Shown one piece after another: positions 61,782 through 64,000 of a DNA stretch of 64,000 nucleotides; the stretch's first letter is position 1, and every line of letters starts with the position of its first letter. The translations under genes were made by a program, and so were the position numbers. Below the pieces are notes generated by a model that had not been told where the DNA came from, searched no databases, and saw only the letters and a list, made by a program, of their open reading frames with translations. Source of the DNA: Nitrospira sp. (GTDB taxonomy: Bacteria; Nitrospirota; Nitrospiria; Nitrospirales; Nitrospiraceae); contig JAFEBH010000027.1 in NCBI GenBank assembly GCA_018242765.1, positions 79,690 to 143,689 of the forward strand, in the 5' to 3' direction.

Positions 61782-62573
61782 CTATCGACGAAGATTATTG
61801 GCGATGGACATCATCTCGTCTGAGGCTTGAATCGTCTTCGAATTGATCTCATAGCTTCGCTGGGCGATGATCATATTGACCATCTCCTCAGCAAGGTTGA
61901 CATTCGAGCTCTCCAAGAATCCCTGTTGAATCGTGCCGAACCCGGTCGTGAAACCGCCGGTTCCTTGTGTGGGAGGACCCGATGCAAAACTATCGATGAA
62001 CAGGTTGTTCCCCATCGCCACCAAACCCGAAGGATTGTCGAACCGGGTCAGCTGAATCTGACCAACTTGTGAGGCTTGAGTCACACCCGGAAGCAACACC
62101 GACACGGTACCATCCTGACCGATATCCACCTTGAGCGCACCGGATGGAATCGTAATGACTGGATTCAGAAGATCGCCGTCACCGGTGACGAGGTTCCCGA
62201 CGTTGTCTCGCTTGAATGAGCCATTCCTGGTGTACATGATGGTGCCGTCAGGACGGGACACTTGGAAAAATCCGTTACCATCGATCGCCAGATCCGTCTC
62301 GTTATTCGTTTGACGCATATTCCCTTGCAGCCATTCTTTTGCCACGGTGGTCGGACGAACCCCGGTCCCAACCTGAATCCCAACGGGGAAGACGCCGACA
62401 TTCGATGCGTTCGTGCCCGGGAGTCGTTGGATTTGATAGACCAGGTCAGCAAACTCCGCCCGGCTTCGCTTAAAGGAATTCGTGTTCACGTTGGCAAGGT
62501 TGTGCGCAATGGTATCGACATTGATCTGTTGCGCCGTCATCCCCGTCGCGGCTGTCCACATAGCACGAATCAT
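61782..62573 (-). CDS. flgG: distal rod protein FlgG
   Basis: 263 residues, standard length: MIRAMWTAATGMTAQQINVD, TIAHNLANVNTNSFKRSRAE, LAIDGNGFFQVSRPDGTIMY, GFLESSNVNLAEEMVNMIIA and QRSYEINSKTIQASDEMMSI. It builds the distal rod. GGAG lies eight bases before the start. 63 bases separate it from flgF. Confidence 0.97.
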   Translation of the reverse strand: MIRAMWTAATGMTAQQINVDTIAHNLANVNTNSFKRSRAEFADLVYQIQRLPGTNASNVGVFPVGIQVGTGVRPTTVAKEWLQGNMRQTNNETDLAIDGNGFFQVSRPDGTIMYTRNGSFKRDNVGNLVTGDGDLLNPVITIPSGALKVDIGQDGTVSVLLPGVTQASQVGQIQLTRFDNPSGLVAMGNNLFIDSFASGPPTQGTGGFTTGFGTIQQGFLESSNVNLAEEMVNMIIAQRSYEINSKTIQASDEMMSIANNLRR

Positions 62574-62636
62574 TGTTTCTCTCCCCTACCTTGGTGATTC
62601 ATACAGATCAAACTTGCGGCACTCTGCACGCTATCC

Positions 62637-63407
62637 CTATGCGACTCGCCCAATGTCTTGAATGGCCACTTCAGCCATGCGATCGAGTGTTTGAATGAGT
62701 TTTTGTGCAGACTCATAACTCCGCATCCCCTCAATCATCTTCACCATTTCACCGATGGAATTGACGTTCGATTCCTCGATATGTCCGGCCAGAATCTGCG
62801 GATTCTTGACTGGCTTGCCTTTATCAGACGTGAACAGCCCTTCGGCAGACTTGACCGGCATCGCCTCATCGGGAAAATCCATGATCTTAATTGTCGCCAC
62901 TGGTTTCTCGTCCACTCTGATATCGCCTTGAGGAGTGATTTCCAACTTCCCGGCAGGAATCTTGATTTCCCCTTTTGATCCCATCACAGGATAGCCCAGC
63001 CCATTCACCAACCTGCGTTGATTGTCCAGTGACAGCATGCCGTTCCTGGTGTAACGAACCCCTTGAGGCGTCTCGACTTCCAAGAACCCTCTCCCCTGAA
63101 TCGCGAGATCCAGCGGATTGCCGGTCAGCCGGATGCGACCCGCTTCGAACGTCGTTTTCATCGTGTGCGGCGCAACGAACGCACGTTCCGTCGCTCCAAA
63201 TGGTCTGGCCACGATCTGCTGTGCTAATCCTGCACTCTGGCTAATCGTTGGAATCACGGCTTGGTATCTGGGAAAGATTGCTTGGAAGGCCTGCTCGTCC
63301 TGCTTGAAGCCGGCCGTATTCACATTCGCCATATTGTTGGCAAAGACTTGCATCCGCCGCTCATGCGCCAACGCGCCCGATAGAATTGGATAAATGCCAC
63401 GATTCAT
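62637..63407 (-). CDS. flgF: proximal rod protein FlgF
   Basis: 256 residues: YPILSGALAHERRMQVFANN, MANVNTAGFKQDEQAFQAIF, LAIQGRGFLEVETPQGVRYT and GHIEESNVNSIGEMVKMIEG, then MRSYESAQKLIQTLDRM. The flagellar basal-body rod pattern with the FlgF/FlgG hook-like middle. AAGGAG lies eight bases before the ATG. First gene of flgF-G-A-H-x-I-J, with a sigma-54 promoter 35 bases upstream. Confidence 0.94.
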   Translation of the reverse strand: MNRGIYPILSGALAHERRMQVFANNMANVNTAGFKQDEQAFQAIFPRYQAVIPTISQSAGLAQQIVARPFGATERAFVAPHTMKTTFEAGRIRLTGNPLDLAIQGRGFLEVETPQGVRYTRNGMLSLDNQRRLVNGLGYPVMGSKGEIKIPAGKLEITPQGDIRVDEKPVATIKIMDFPDEAMPVKSAEGLFTSDKGKPVKNPQILAGHIEESNVNSIGEMVKMIEGMRSYESAQKLIQTLDRMAEVAIQDIGRVA

Positions 63408-63441
63408 CTGGATAACTCCTTCTCAGTCTCTCCACAAAGAC

Positions 63442-63457
63442 AGCAACCCTTGTGCCA
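63442..63457 (-). promoter_or_regulatory. sigma-54 promoter of the flgF operon
   Basis: Minus-strand TGGCACAAGGGTTGCT matches the consensus TGGCAC-N5-TTGCW at every defined base, 35 bases before the flgF ATG. It implies an NtrC-type activator, not encoded in this window. Confidence 0.85.
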
Positions 63458-63837
63458 GGGCTTCACTTCGTCCATTTCATTGTCTCAGACTTCAAAATCC
63501 ATAAAATATGGGCGAATGACGATGGTGCAGCCTGAGCAATGTCATCGTGGCAGATCAGCGTTCGTCTAAGCAGGATAGATTCTACCCAGCGAGCGGCACA
63601 TTATTCCTGGCCGACACCTCACCCTCAGCCACATGATTCATGACCGTTCAGCAACTCAGACCCCCGACCACTATCGAGCGATGAAACGACCTGGGCAACG
63701 TATTTCATGGAGCGTCGTGCACGATGTGTCCAAATGTGGAAACGACATGCGCTTCACGCCTTGCGAACAACGAGCCACGAATATTGTCAGAGCGGTATAT
63801 CGGAAGGTGCCGGAGAAGCAACCATCAATCGTGCGGG
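63458..63837. other. upstream region of the flgF operon
   Basis: No supported gene. Activator binding sites for the sigma-54 promoter would be expected here, but I could not identify a clear repeated site. Confidence 0.35.
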
Positions 63838-64000
63838 CTAGGGTCTGTTAACACTACTAACCCTGTTTATGCGATACTGCGCACAGGGAACTCACCGAGG
63901 CTCAGTATCGTCACATCGAGCGCGGCCTACCGACCCAACGCGGCAACGTGACACTCGACAATCTGCAGGTCCTGAGCGCGATTCTGTATGTCGCCGAGCA
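63838..64000 (+). mobile_element. left end of an IS5-type element with frameshifted transposase (continues outside)
   Basis: A terminal-repeat-like CTAGGGTCTGTTAACACTAC leads to an ATG at 63869 (MRYCA). One extra base then shifts the frame, and the other frame reads RELTEAQYRHIERGLPTQRG and NVTLDNLQVLSAILYVAE to the window edge. This matches the N-terminus of IS5-group transposases (MRYxxELTDAQxxRIxxLLP). The shift suggests an inactive copy, unless it reflects a sequencing error. Confidence 0.65.

Noticed and set aside
1..64000. CRISPR array, tRNA or rRNA genes
   Set aside because: No regularly spaced direct repeats and no tRNA or rRNA signature sequences were seen on reading the window.

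Overview
The window reads as a chromosomal motility, chemotaxis and flagellum region of a bacterium resembling Nitrospira (phylum Nitrospirota). That assignment is an inference. It rests on the gene mix (a FliW/CsrA switch together with FlgM and proteobacterial-style sigma-28/sigma-54 promoters), the moderately high G+C, the many PAS-rich sensors, and degenerate intergenic repeats. No rRNA or tRNA is present to settle it. Almost all genes lie on the minus strand; the exceptions are a MinD-like ATPase, an HD-GYP/hybrid-kinase pair and a partial insertion sequence at the right edge.

Layout. 1-3.5 kb: the 5' part of a chemoreceptor, a small cytochrome c and a haem-motif outer-membrane barrel protein. 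3.4-11.4 kb: a candidate small RNA, a short response regulator, a soluble sensor kinase of about 1900 residues with ten PAS and two GAF domains, and a decayed toxin-antitoxin pair. 11.4-18 kb: two more chemoreceptors, one broken by a single in-frame TGA, a second copy of the small RNA, and cheW. 18-27.5 kb: receptor, cheA, cheY, a CheZ-like protein and a STAS protein, then motB, motA, cheZ and a second cheY. 27.7-29.7 kb: an HTH protein, the MinD-like ATPase, and a gap holding a palindromic repeat. 29.7-33.9 kb: the filament operon fliC-flaG-fliD-fliS-fliT-pilZ. 34-47 kb: a glycosylation island with three GT-B-type glycosyltransferases and a 2467-residue fusion of two methyltransferases, at least five glycosyltransferase modules and TPRs. 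47.4-52.7 kb: c-di-GMP and signalling genes (YcgR-like PilZ, HD-GYP, hybrid kinase). 52.8-63.4 kb: csrA-fliW, then flgM-flgN-flgK-flgL and the rod/ring operon flgF-G-A-H-x-I-J. The last 160 bases are the start of a frameshifted IS5-type transposase.

How it fits together. Good sigma-28 (FliA) promoters (TAAA-N15-GCCGATAA type) can be read upstream of fliC, flgM, csrA-fliW, a chemoreceptor, the HD-GYP gene and both small-RNA genes. Weaker ones precede the HTH gene, the STAS gene and cheY. A near-perfect sigma-54 promoter precedes flgF. This implies a hierarchy: sigma-54 for rod and rings, then FliA for the filament, receptors, the FliA antagonist FlgM and the translational regulator CsrA. Flagellin is short (275 residues) and the island beside it probably glycosylates it.

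Most unusual items: a pair of about 125-nt FliA-driven RNAs sharing a 41-nt core (35/41 identical) and each ending in an intrinsic terminator; the giant glycosyltransferase/methyltransferase fusion; a TGA replacing a conserved Trp codon in a receptor; a heptanucleotide repeat inside cheA; and an intergenic-repeat-like insertion in a receiver domain.
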